A DNA stretch of 64,000 bases, from contig NC_092569.1 in NCBI RefSeq assembly GCF_037975245.1, positions 9,247,001 through 9,311,000 on the forward strand, written 5' to 3'. The stretch comes from Apostichopus japonicus. Lineage: Eukaryota > Echinodermata > Holothuroidea > Aspidochirotida > Stichopodidae. This document shows, one piece after another, positions 36,480-48,100 of this stretch. How positions within the stretch are numbered: the first letter of the stretch is position 1; each line of letters begins with the position of its first letter. Both the position numbers and the translations under genes were made by a program. The notes under the pieces were generated by a model that ran no database searches, had not been told where the DNA came from, and was given only the letters and a program-made list of their open reading frames with translations.

Positions 36480-36572
36480 CTCTAGTGTGATTTTCAGAAA
36501 CGTCTCACACCCTGGGATGGACTCACGCACCCCTGAGGATTCATGCACCCCAGTTAGGGAACCACTGCTCTA
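36480..36572 (-). mobile_element. One end of a hAT/Charlie-like element
   Basis: On the - strand the sequence begins CAGTGGTTCCCTAACTGGGG then TGCATGAATCCTCAGGGGTG, a typical hAT terminus. The matching second end was not found, so the element is partial or the other end is eroded. Confidence 0.5.
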
Positions 36573-38029
36573 AGCTACATTGTTTGACGTGGGCGTTTTC
36601 CACGAACTAAATCAATGTACATCATTACATATACACGCTACACGCAGATCTAATACAAAGTCCTCCGATATGTTACATGACGCTGTGTCTTGCCGTAAGT
36701 TCATACGTTGAAAATTGACAATAATAGGGCATTTTCAATTGCGTGTATAGTATTAATGAAAAGAGCAAAATCTAATCAACCACTCCTACCAAAACTGCAT
36801 ATTCTCCTGTAACGAAGTCAAATTTACGGCGAAATTTCATACGTCTGATCAAATTTAAGAGGCGGGGCTAAAAGAAAACTGCTCTGAGAGCTCATTTATT
36901 CGCTTGTTGGGGACTGACTATCAGCACATTCGTTTTACTGTCTACACTCGTTGTAGTCTCACAGCATAGTTCAATTAGGGAGCTTGTCTTGCAGCTCCCT
37001 ACATTGCGCAAGTATTACAGAAATCCTTGTTCTATTTATATACATTACGCTTATTGACATTTTCTTCGAACACCGCCCACCAAGAATAAACAGTACTTAG
37101 CATGTACATGTTTTGCATGATATATGTATAACGAATAACGACGTTGATAAATGTAGGCAACTTTCATCTGTTTGGTCACTGTAACTGTCATCAGCTTCGT
37201 GGTCTTCATTTGAATTGCTGTGAAATTCATAGATCGCTGTTAATTTCTAAGGTAGGGAGTCTTTTTTTCTGATTCAGTTAAGATTTCTTATAGACATGTT
37301 ATTAAAACTAAGAAGGATGGGTAGTGTAAATTTGAATGTTTTCGAAAATTTCGTGCAGTTTTCACACATTCGTAAAGTACTCTTAGATGCTCATTACCAC
37401 ATAAGTTTAGGTAGGAATTTAAATAATCATTTAACACTTGATTGTGTAAAATTTTCATATTCAAGTTCCCCTCAAAAGCACAGTGATCCACCTGTGTAAG
37501 TTCATAACTTCATAAATTTTAGATTGTGAATGTCCAACTGTGCATGTCAAAGACAGATCCCAAGCACGAATCTAGGGATGTGGGAAGTTACCCCCCCTCC
37601 GCGTCCCCTTGTTTCAACACCACAAATTTATCAACAAATCGTTTCCATATGTATTTAGCATATTATACTGTGAAGTTTACTTCACCTGTTATGGAAAACT
37701 GACAAACATATATTGCAACTAGCGTAATGTAATGACGCAGTTAACTTACTATGAGGACATATTATTTCGTAGTGTGTACCATATAGGGTTATATGCCGCT
37801 CAGGACGTTGGGATTATTGCTATAAGTTAACACTTGATACAGTTTACCTCTGAGTATGTCTTAGTTTGTGTATCACCTATCAATGAGCACAAATCTAAGT
37901 CGCTTAGCATACTTATCAAAGTTGAGTAACTAGTCGTGCATATTAATTCCGACTGCAAGGGCTTGAACATCAAACAAAAATATGATAATAACATACTTTC
38001 AATAATTTCAATAAAATATGTATAGGTTT

Positions 38030-38032
<3 letters not shown>
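36573..38032. other. Non-coding stretch without recognised features
   Basis: Open frames on both strands at 37288-37499 overlap each other with no family signature. A short C tract lies near 37590. No other feature is recognised. Confidence 0.4.

Positions 38033-38127
<95 letters not shown>
38033..38127. repeat. (TA)n microsatellite
   Basis: TA run (one short interruption) next to the start of the tRNA-hammerhead dimer. Confidence 0.95.
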
Positions 38128-38128
<1 letters not shown>

Positions 38129-38205
38129 AACTGAATGTGTAGCAAGTGCATGGTATGACAGATATATAGTACTTCAATAAAAAATAACACACCAGAAAAA
38201 TTCCA

Positions 38206-38247
38206 CTTCACGACCGGTTTCGTCCTTTTGGGACTCATCAGGCGAAG
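38206..38247 (-). ncRNA. Type I hammerhead ribozyme (copy 1)
   Basis: Read on the - strand: stem I strand CTTCGC, core CTGATGA, stem II hairpin GTCC-CAAAA-GGAC, core GAAA, a short self-complementary stem III ACCGGT (its A overlapping GAAA), cleavage-site C at 38212, then stem I strand GTGAAG. CTTCGC and GTGAAG pair over 6 bp with one G-U. All catalytic-core positions of the hammerhead consensus are present. The palindromic stem III is too short for a stable monomer fold, so cleavage as a dimer is expected, as in minimal metazoan hammerheads. Predicted cut: between 38212 and 38211. Confidence 0.88.
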
Positions 38248-38248
38248 G

Positions 38249-38312
38249 TAGGAATCGAACCCCGGATCTTCGTGTCACGAACCGAAGTCCGTACCACTCG
38301 ACCACAGTGATT
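38249..38312 (-). promoter_or_regulatory. tRNA-like pol III promoter (unit 1)
   Basis: On the - strand, A-box TGGTCGAGTGG and B-box GGTTCGATTCC are spaced as in a tRNA gene, and the intervening ACTTCGG...CACGAAG could mimic an anticodon arm. It ends just upstream of the hammerhead. Confidence 0.75.
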
Positions 38313-38546
38313 CTTCTGGTGTGTTAAAGCGTATCAATTGGCTTTGAATAACTGTCATTAAGGGCGTATTACCCAAGTGTTATGATTGTACAGAGTGCAC
38401 CCCTGGCGCTTTTAAATCTGACAATTTTACACAGAATAACCACTCTTTAGGCAAGCCAAGCCGTAAATAAGAATTGAATGTGTAGCAAGTGGTATGACAG
38501 ATATATAGTAATTCAATAAAGAATAACACACCAGAAAAAAAATCCA

Positions 38547-38588
38547 CTTCACGACCGGTTTCGTCCTTTTGGGACTCATCAGGCGAAG
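38547..38588 (-). ncRNA. Type I hammerhead ribozyme (copy 2)
   Basis: Identical to copy 1 over the whole ribozyme. Predicted cleavage lies 341 bp from the site in copy 1, so a transcript spanning both would release a 341-nt RNA. Confidence 0.88.
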
Positions 38589-38589
38589 G

Positions 38590-38653
38590 TAGGAATCGAA
38601 CCCCGGATCTTCGTGTCACAAACCGAAGTCCGTACCACTCGACCACAGTGATT
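38590..38653 (-). promoter_or_regulatory. tRNA-like pol III promoter (unit 2)
   Basis: Same A- and B-boxes as unit 1, with one base difference between them (TTTGTGACACG against TTCGTGACACG). Confidence 0.75.
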
Positions 38654-38878
38654 CTGGTGTGTTAACACTGGTGTGTTAAAGCGTATCAATTGGCTTTGAA
38701 TAACTGTCATTAAGGGCGTATTACCCAAGTGTTATGATTGTACAGAGTGCACCCCTGGCGCTATCACATTTTGTCAGATTTAAAAGCTCACTCTTAATCA
38801 TTAAAAGGTTTAAATGTTCATTATGTTTTTTTTAAGATCTAATACAGTGAACCAAGATTTCGCTTTGTTTTTGTTTAG

Positions 38879-38902
38879 ACATAGAACGGTTGTTCTACGA
38901 AC
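38879..38902 (+). other. 5' UTR segment of the MS4A-like gene after an upstream splice acceptor
   Basis: A strong acceptor (gtttttgtttag) ends at 38878, 24 nt before the ATG. This implies at least one upstream non-coding exon, not located here. Confidence 0.6.
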
Positions 38903-39133
38903 ATGGCTCAAGTACCCAATCAACATGGCTTACCTTTGAACCATCAACCCGGTATTATGGTACAACAACAGATCCCTCAACATGTTGGTGATCTCAAAGG
39001 ATCAGGACCTCGTCGTACAATGGGAAGCTTAATTATTGCTTGTGGCATTGCTCAAATTATCATCTCCATTTTGATAATATCTTTCGTGTCGTATGGTTTC
39101 TATTTTGGTCACTGGGGGCTCTGGAATGGTGTG
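38903..39133 (+). CDS. MS4A-like coding exon 1
   Basis: Encodes residues 1-77, the N-terminal tail, TM1 and first loop, ending WNGV before donor gtaagt. Intron 1 is about 14.2 kb and full of repeats. Confidence 0.88.
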
Positions 39134-42100
39134 GTAAGTGCACTTTTAAAATAACACCCAATTCGTGAACTCTTTTGTTCGGAGTACCGCCCATGGATTT
39201 ATTTTCTATTAAGTATTTGAATTCTTGATAAATGTTAAGATTCATTATGACAGCATTCATTCCAACGAAATGAGTTGCATATGTTACACTGATATATGAA
39301 CTCATTTCTACTATACAGTATACTGTAAAATGTTCGACGATGTTCAATACTACTGGAAGAAAGTATGTGGGTACTAATATAAGATGTTACATGGAAGATA
39401 AAAATTCTTCATAGTTCAATCATTTAGGTAACAGACTTATAGGATATTTACTTGACATTAATATATTATATCTTTTCACCAAAATGACTACCAACTAATG
39501 CCACTAAAATAGTGAGAAAACTATTTTTACAAATTAGTAAGGAAAGTTTCCTTTTGTTTAGGTTACTTATTTTTTTGTGGTAAATCAATTATTTTAATCT
39601 TAGTTTAGCGAACTTAGTTTAGCAATCTTAGTTTAGCGTCTATGATAAAAACGATCGGCCTACGTTTAGAAGATAGCCTAGCTACCAGGGCTTCGATGTA
39701 ATATAATAAAAATAAATCAAAATATGACAAAGGCTGAAGTTATTAACGTCTACTTCTCAAATTATTTGTTTTATGTACTTTAATTTGCGAATACTGTTCA
39801 GCATTAAAATGAGATATGTTACACAATAGTAGCAAATGTGTATATCATATGTTTAGTCTCATCAAAATGGAAACAGTTGATGAAATCTGTTAAAAAAGTT
39901 AAATAAAAGTTATTGTTTAACATGAAATCGATCCTTCCCTACAACATACTTGTTGTTGACTCGATCAATATCAGCGTTTGAGTATCATGAGGCAGTGCCA
40001 TCTGTTGGAAAGTTGACTAGGCTATTTCAAAAAGACTACACCATGTAGCATCTTACACTCTAATAAAAGCAATTCCGACACAAGCTCTGTGTAAATGTCA
40101 TTTTACACAACTGTGATTGAAACTAGTACACGGTTGTGTAGTTCGAGCTATGTTCGTCTGATACACAACCGCATTCCAGCTTTAATTCCAATGTATACAT
40201 TTATTCAGTGGTGTAAGAAGATTATACAATTAAACTTAGTGTAGTATTTCATGGGTTGCATATTTCACTTTATTTATAATTTTTTCCTGGATTTTTCACG
40301 TAAGTAAAAATGTTTTTGAAGATTTCGTAGCTTTGTATGGCAATAATCAGCCACGCGGAATTGTATCACTGACTCCGCTATATCAGTCATCAATACTTAC
40401 GCTGGTAACCGTCTGCTGTTATTATTAACTACGTTTTACCTGTTTACTATGAATTTTGTCCAAGAAAAACTCAAAACTGGGGGTTGTCAGAAATATTTGA
40501 AGGGAAGTTGAAAATCTTAATTTAAATTAATTTGGTCTTGCAGACGCAACTTCGTACAAATCTCAGGCTCTCGTACGTAGTCGTACATACAATGATATAG
40601 ACTATGTACTAGTCAGCCTAGGCCTAGTACAAGTACAATAATGACAAACGTTAGGCCTAACGTCACAGTTACAGGCATGCGAGTAATTGTGTCAAAAGTG
40701 AGTCTTTAAATACAGCTTAGGTAGTAGCCTAAGATTGTTAGGTCTAGGCTGGGCTTAAATCTCAATGTAAAGTCGATATTACATTAACATTATCATTCAA
40801 TTTTATAGATCCATTATAGCATAAGTACTAAAGTAGCTTTAAGATTAAGTGTAACAATATTTAGGCCCACCGTAAATCATATTAATATTATTGTAATGTA
40901 TAGGCCTAGGCTAGATGTTAGAGGAAGCACAGACATTTGTTAAGTTGTAACGTTATCTATGATATACTACTCATATACTACAAAGATAATGTTATGGGTG
41001 CCTGTAGAGTAAGCAGGTCTTTTCGCTCTAGTGATCATGCTCATCATGGCTATCCTATCGTGAGGCCTAAGTTACTAAAATTCGCCTCGGCGTCCTATAG
41101 CAGGAACGTATCAACTTGATCCCAAGCCAACTAGGGGCCTGGTCAAGGTTTAATTTGAAAACCTCGCACAAAAGGCCTATGGGACATTTATCAATATTAA
41201 TTGGCCTAAATGTCTAGAATGGGCTAGGCAACCACAAATGCAGTGATAAGATCACATTCGTTTATAGGCTAGGTCAATCAAAATCCAAACCAACTATGTT
41301 CAGCAGTTTAGCTGTTCAGCTGTAAATATAGCCTAAAAATCACATCACTAAAATGGTTACTGTATTCAAATCATCTTTTTTCATTTATTTTAGAAAATAA
41401 GATTGACAGAGTCAATATCCTGTTGCTAAGAAAAGAAAAATGTAGGAAAAGTTCGGTAGAGTTGGACCAAGGTTTATGAGGAACTTGGAGGCCCTTAAGA
41501 ATGAACAAAACGAAATGGTGATGTTTTTTTAAGTGGAGGTGCAGTAGGAAAAAGACAAATAATGCTCTCTCTGATTCCCCAAATTTTGATGAGGAAGCTG
41601 TTGTTACTGCCAGGACGGTTCGCAAAACAAGTAAACACTACAAAAAAGTATATAATTTTGTATAAGAAATAGAGTTGATGATGCCATAAAGGGGCTGTTT
41701 GTACATTTCAGAGTATTTTCTTTGCTTTGAGGAAGTGATTTAGATCTATTGCAGTTTGTAAACCAAATGGAAGTCAACAAAGCTCCCGGAAAAGTTACAG
41801 CTTCAAAAGGCACATCATTAAGCAACACTCAATATCTAATATATGTAATTGATAACAGATCCAAGAGCAACATGATGTTTTGCCTGTGTTAGGAAACATA
41901 CAGCGGTTTGAGCAAGATGAAATTTTCATTGATGACGTGGACAACAACAAAGATAGTGATGATGATGCATATAATGAAGAGTGGGATCACCTCGATGAAC
42001 AACATGTTAAGGAACGCTATGGAATATTTTTTTGGCAAACTTTAACCTTTCAGTGGTGTGTCTCAAAATTCAGTGTCAACTATGGTTCAAGATGTGTCGA

Positions 42101-45100
42101 CACTGCGAGTGCGCGCTCGCAGTGCACACTAAGTCAAGGGGTGAGGGGGGGGGGGGGGTAAGTATGGCTAGGCTTTTTGTTCTATCTGGGTTGCTACCTA
42201 ACCACATGGTCTTAGCTGGAAAAAGGGAAAAGGATGGTAAGTGAGAGGCCTGCTTGTGGACAAAGGAAATATGAATATTGTTAGTCTGGGAGTGAGATAG
42301 GAAAGGGAGTGTACACATGGTAGGAGTATAGAGCAGAAGGAAGTTTACTAGAAAGGATCGGTATATTAAGAAAAGGTGACGGAGATTCTTAAAATATAAC
42401 TTATTGATGTCAGGATATTGGCAAAGGATTCTATAGCGAACTGAACACTGAAGTTAGAAGTAAGGAAGAAAGTTTTGGAACGGCTGGAAACAAGGAACAT
42501 ATTTTGGGACTGAACCTGGATACTGAATGAAACATATATCGCCCTCCTGGAACTTATATATTAAAGCAAACATATTATGTAAAAGAATAGCATAACGCAA
42601 CTTAGTATTAACATCTACATGACCACAGAAGAATAAAGAGCTCAACCTTCGAGTATTATTTTTAAGTGTACTAGCGGTACCGCGCGACGCCAGTATATTT
42701 AAGTAAGTAATATGATTAACCTGGGCCCAAATTTTGAATGTACATCAGTGTGCAAAGCTTTCGGTAAGGTATTGTAAAAATGTGTAATGTGCATGTACAT
42801 TACACAATGTTACAATTATTCCAACGCAGTTTAGCTCTGTGTTCATATTTCGCATATATCTTGCTCTCTCTCTGTATGGGTCTCTGTGCCAGAACAGAGA
42901 TAACTGATTAAACTGGAAAATTACTCACAATGCTCGTCCAGTTTTGGCTACTTATTTCCTATTTGACAACCCGCTTACATACAGTAATTCAAGGTATGCA
43001 AATAAAGATTTATCTGGCCATATAAAGCCAGATATAACTGGATATGTAGTCAATCCAGATAAAGTTTTATCTGGCCCATATATGGATGCCATAAATTGTA
43101 CCAGATAAAAGTTTATATGTGACATATAACACTTCTCATTTTATATCAAGTTATATCTATCCGGTTATTGTCACAACTGTTTGATGATCTTGTTGGGAGT
43201 CTCAAAAAAAAAAATCAATTTTGCTTAGCCAGAATGCTAATACTATCAGTAAGCCTACCATCGAATGCTTTGTGAAGTTTGGACTCACAAACCGTTTATG
43301 ACATAGAGACAGGAAACTGCAGTATTTGAATTTGGTAACCTAAGGCTATGGTCGTATTGTAGACTGTAGACACTCACATATCACTGTTTGATATGTATCG
43401 ACTTCTGTGGATTGGAGGTGCAAAATCCCTAGTACTATAGTCATACAAGCCTGCCATACAAGAAAATTCACTTGTTACAGAAAGGTGATGTGCAATTCTT
43501 CAAATTTAGATTGTCCTATTGGCTGTAGTTGAGCATTTTCCATGCAGAGTATATAGTAACCAGTTATGGGTTCTTATATTTGACAATGATTCAAACACTT
43601 TCATGATAGAATGACTGTGACAAATTTTACATATTTGAGGGGGAAATCTAGATCTGCATTTCTGAAAAGTGATCTCAAAGCTGGGGTTTATTTGAATAGT
43701 TTTTATCCTCATTATTGCAATAGTTATTAAAGAAATAAAACTTTGGCTGCAATAATCTTTAACAGCACCAACACCAAGGCACCAACACCAAGGCGTCATC
43801 ATTGCGGTTGTTACAACATAGAAAGCCTGAACAGGTCCCCTTTACCAATTTATGCCAGTGACTTTCCAATCACCTGAGCTTTTCGACCCTTCAAGAAATG
43901 GATCTACATATGAAGCTCATATGTCTTACGTTTTGTACATACATATGATCCTTTCAATGTGATGTTCATGTAAACGCAATTCCGTGCACTGCCTTCTTCA
44001 GTTAAGATGTTCTAGTTTATTAAAGGACATATTACTGTTTTAATTCTTATTATGTAAGGAACATACCAACTGTTTTCCTTGCAGAGCCTTCAACACAGTC
44101 GAGATATTTGATTTCTGCTTTGCCGACAAGTTTAAGCTAAACATATTTTGACAAAAACTCATGATTTATATTGTATATTTATTAAAATACATATTTCTGT
44201 TTTATTTCTTGTTATATGGCGTAAGTCGCTGAATTCCACACATTTTCTTCCTCTTCATCATACGCTTTATGTTTTATTCATTGTAATAGGGAGCATTTGT
44301 TTTGATCCCCCAAAAATAAATGTATATTCCAAGAAAGTGTATATCCTTTTCTGGAAAAGTGTTTACACAACCTATGTAATTTAAGATAATTTTTTAACTT
44401 CTTAATTAAGAGTTTAGCACTCTGAAATCATTAATACTTCAGCAAACAGTGAGAAAGTCATTACGTTCCAATGCAACAAGTTCGTTTATCGGTTGTTATC
44501 ACAGTTACTAGAGTTGAGTCTTAGTACTTTCCTACCTATACTCATAGGATATTACCCGATGCCTTGGCTGGTTAGCAAAGATATTGGGCTATCCCTAGCT
44601 ACCGGAGAACACTAAGAAAGTTATGCTAATTATACATGAAAATGATGTAAGGAAGATTTTCATACAGGTAAAAATGGAGTATCATCAGGCTATGACATAA
44701 TCCCACGGTGGGTTCTTAAGTGTTGTTCAAATGAACTGTCAAGTATTTTTACTGAATATTTACTGAAAGTATAGATCAAAGTATTGTTCCTTTCTTTTGG
44801 ATACCCAAGGTTCCTAACCCCACTACTGTACATACCTACAGACCGATTGATCTAGCTAGTATTGGAGTTAATTGCATGCAAAATACATTGTTACTACTTA
44901 TTAACAAAGCTATTAGCCTACATGGGGATAAGTACCAGATTGTGTATAAAAAAGGAGTATCATGTACGGATGCTATTTTAACACTTGTTAATGATATAGT
45001 CACATATTTAAATTATAAAGATACCGCCGTGTCCAAAGTTTTATTTCTCGATTTTTCAAGTGCTTTAACACTGTTTTACCTAAATATTTAATACAAGATC

Positions 45101-48100
45101 TTTTGCATTGTGAAATTGAACCATGGTTAACTTATTGGCTTGAAAAAAAATTCTACATGAATGGTCTAGACTAATTAGAGGTCTTTCAGATAATTCAGAT
45201 ATTTAAATTGTTACTCCACATGGAGGTCCGCTATCGGCGTTAACTTTTATTATGTATACTGATGAAATAAAGTCGAAATCAAATTGTTCTTTGATCAAGT
45301 ATGCCGATGACACTGCCATATCCGAGCCACAGAGCAGTTAATCCATGCTTTCATAACATGTAAACTGGATTACCGCAATGCATTTTTCTGTAGACTACCA
45401 GTTAAACAAATAAAACGACTGCAAAGGCTCCAAAACATAGCAGCAAGGATTGTTACACTAACGGGAACATCTAGTCATATTACTCCAGTACTGCATTATC
45501 TTCATTGGCTGCCAGTATCTCAGCGGATTGGGTTCAAAGTCCTTCTTCTTGTGTTCAAGTGCCAGAACAACATGGCACCTCCATACCTGCAAGATCTCAT
45601 CCGTCCTTATCAGCCATCAAGTGCCCTACGTTCTGCTGGTCATAGTCGTCTGGAGGTGCCGATCACCAAGACAAACAGCCATGAGAACAGAGATTTTGCG
45701 TGGCTGGGCCACGACTCTGGAATGAGCTGCCAGCTGAACTCAGAACTGTTTCTAGTCTTACGACATTCAAGTCAAAGCTGAAAACCTTCCTTTTTAGACA
45801 GCATTACTGCAATATTTAAACTGTGTATTAAATTCTTTTCATGTGCAATACTCCAACAAACTCAAACGTGCATGCTTTTTATTTTCATACTCATTTATAT
45901 TGTATTTTATTCTGCACTTTTACTACATACTTTGTGTCATATATATATATTTTTTATTTGCTGTTACATAGCGTTTTAGAGCACTTTTGTGGATTTTACG
46001 CTTTACAAAAAAAAATATTATTATTATTATTATTATTATTATGATTATTATTATTATTATGCAAAATTCAAAGCTCTCATACGAAAGAGATAATAATATT
46101 TATAAATCGTTTATATATAATATAACTGGTGTGTGATCAGAAAAATCTTATTTTCAATCCCGAAAAAATCAAAAGAAATGGTTTTTGAGAACAGCCACAT
46201 TAAGCATGAAGGTCTCATGAAAATAAAGTCGGAAACCCTTGTAATCGATGACTCGACGGTTGAACGTGTGTCTGGTGTTCGCAGACAGACTAACAATTAC
46301 CAGTCATATTTCTAACATATTGCTAAGAGTTCACTACATTGTCTCTACATTATCATATCTTGTCCCGTTTTCAGGTTAGATGAGGAAACAAATATTTGTT
46401 ACATCGATTGTGCCTCATTTAGTATACGCTGTCCCTTTTTTGGTGCCATCTCTTATTAACTCGTGATAAACAAAGAATGAGACCTTTCTTATAGTATTGT
46501 GCAAAGATTTTGAAGTCGGACTGTAAGAGCATTACTGATAAGGTTAACGATGCAGCTAAAAGTGAATTTATCACACTCAACAGGAGTATTCGTAGGCATA
46601 ATAAACACCCTCTTAATAAAGAACTGAAATTTCTTTGTCCACAAACTAGATCTAGTTTACGAAATCGTGCAAAACAACCAGAATATGGGGTTCAAATTTT
46701 CAAAAATTAATTTGTACACAGTGCAACTATTTTTATTTGAAATGGTATTTGAAATGATTTGATTTAACTTTTTTATTTATATTTTCCTTATTATTCCTAG
46801 TTGACTTACATTTTGAAACTGTTGATTGTGTTACTAACCTTTTAAATGACTTTTTATTGCGTGGTATCGCTTTTCGTTTTGCTGTAATTTATGCTTCATA
46901 ACTTGTTATACTCTGCTATTTATGAATTGTATTTTATGCTATTTATACTCTAATAAACATAACTGAACTGAAACTTAATTTAAAAGCTAGTTACTACGTA
47001 AAAGAGCTAATCTTTAATCTAGCTATAGACCTAGGCAAGCCATATGCTATAATTGTCATCGAACGGCCGAAGGACAGACACGGGAAGTATGTAATGGATT
47101 CCTTTTTCTTTTCCACCATGTGTTCACATTTGCTAATAGGTATCTTACAATGTTCACTTTAAACTTTAAGAATATCTGAAAAGAATAGGTCAGAGGAAAA
47201 TTAAAAATATTTCAAAAAATAAATAATATTACAAAACAACAGTCACGAGAACCTTAAAGTAGAAAACGTTTTAACTTCGTGAAAACTATGTTAAGTTAAG
47301 GCAAATTATACGGGTATCTGAGCATGAATTAGGCTACGTATGTACCGCTAAACTGTTCTTAGTGTATATACATTGGTAAAAATACGCTAAAATGTGTCCC
47401 ACCTTGTATTTAACTAGTTAAAAAATCATGTCGTCATATTACTTTTGCGAGACATTTGCGAAAACGGACCCTACAAATTTCAACCTCTCGGTCAAAACAT
47501 GCCAATGACGAGGGAAGCCGATGGTACTACCGTCGCATATGTAAATTCCTCTACCAATCAAGACGTCGAGAACCCCGTGACAACACATTCCGGACGTTAT
47601 ACCTTGGGATGGTGTTTTCCCATGTCAATAGTTTTACCCCTTATTTTAACGTAATGTTACCACGATACAGGCAGGTCCAATAGTGAAATATTTCCAGGTC
47701 TACAACAAATTATATGGTGATATAGCATATCCCCTGTCTCTATAGTCTTCAATAAAATTGTCTCCTCCAGTCCACTTCTCCCAAAATATTTGTGAAACTG
47801 ACACTACTATTACTAAGAAGGAAATGTGATGATGGTTTTTCAAAGTAACGGATGTGGAGAATAATAATTGTGAAGCAAAATCGATCTGTGTATGCTCATG
47901 TATAGCCTACTTACCTCACCAAAAGTTTGCCGTAAGTTGAGTTGGACACCCTTTTGTGGGGTGGCATGCTTGCATGGAACAGTTGTTTCCTGAAAAGTGC
48001 TGCAGCCTGTATATACTAACTTCCAAAATTTCTTAATTCCAGAGAGCGGCTTTCCACCTACATAGGCCCCGAAGGCCAGCGCAAAACTTCCCCAATTCAA

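Larger units (their letters stand above)
38128..38470 (-). mobile_element. tRNA-hammerhead repeat unit 1 (candidate retrozyme/SINE)
   Basis: First of two tandem units, period 343 bp by the shared start GAA(C/T)TGAATGTGTAGCAAG. On the - strand it carries a tRNA-like pol III promoter (A-box TGGTCGAGTGG, B-box GGTTCGATTCC) immediately followed by a hammerhead ribozyme (38206-38247). A tandem arrangement with one ribozyme per unit is what retrozymes and hammerhead satellites show. tRNA-like promoters with hammerheads have a precedent in the Schistosoma Sm-alpha SINE-like repeats. There is no protein-coding capacity. Confidence 0.8.
38471..38790 (-). mobile_element. tRNA-hammerhead repeat unit 2
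   Basis: Second tandem unit. It is nearly identical to unit 1 from GAATTGAATGTGTAGC to TGCACCCCTGGCGCT, with a short local duplication of ACACTGGTGTGTTAA near 38658. Just beyond, GTCAGATTTAAAAGC (38773-38787) is the exact reverse complement of 38408-38422 in unit 1. Confidence 0.8.
44655..46975 (+). pseudogene. Degraded non-LTR retrotransposon (LINE A), interrupted by LINE B
   Basis: Several frames show a jockey/CR1/L2-like reverse transcriptase: NGVSSGYDIIPRWVLK, then VPNPTTVHTYRPIDLASIG, CTDAILTLVNDIVTYL, KVLFLDFSSA, TPHGGPLSALTFIMYTDEI, and the catalytic box KYADDTAIS (YADD at 45300-45311). After a 0.73-kb interruption it resumes with NSKLSYERD, SKEMVFE (about 46175) and the C-terminal NRSIRRHNKHPLNKELKFLC. 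The 3' end is CTAATAAACATAACTGAACT at about 46950. Frameshifts and stops throughout, with the 5' part (endonuclease) missing, so it is inactive. Confidence 0.82.
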
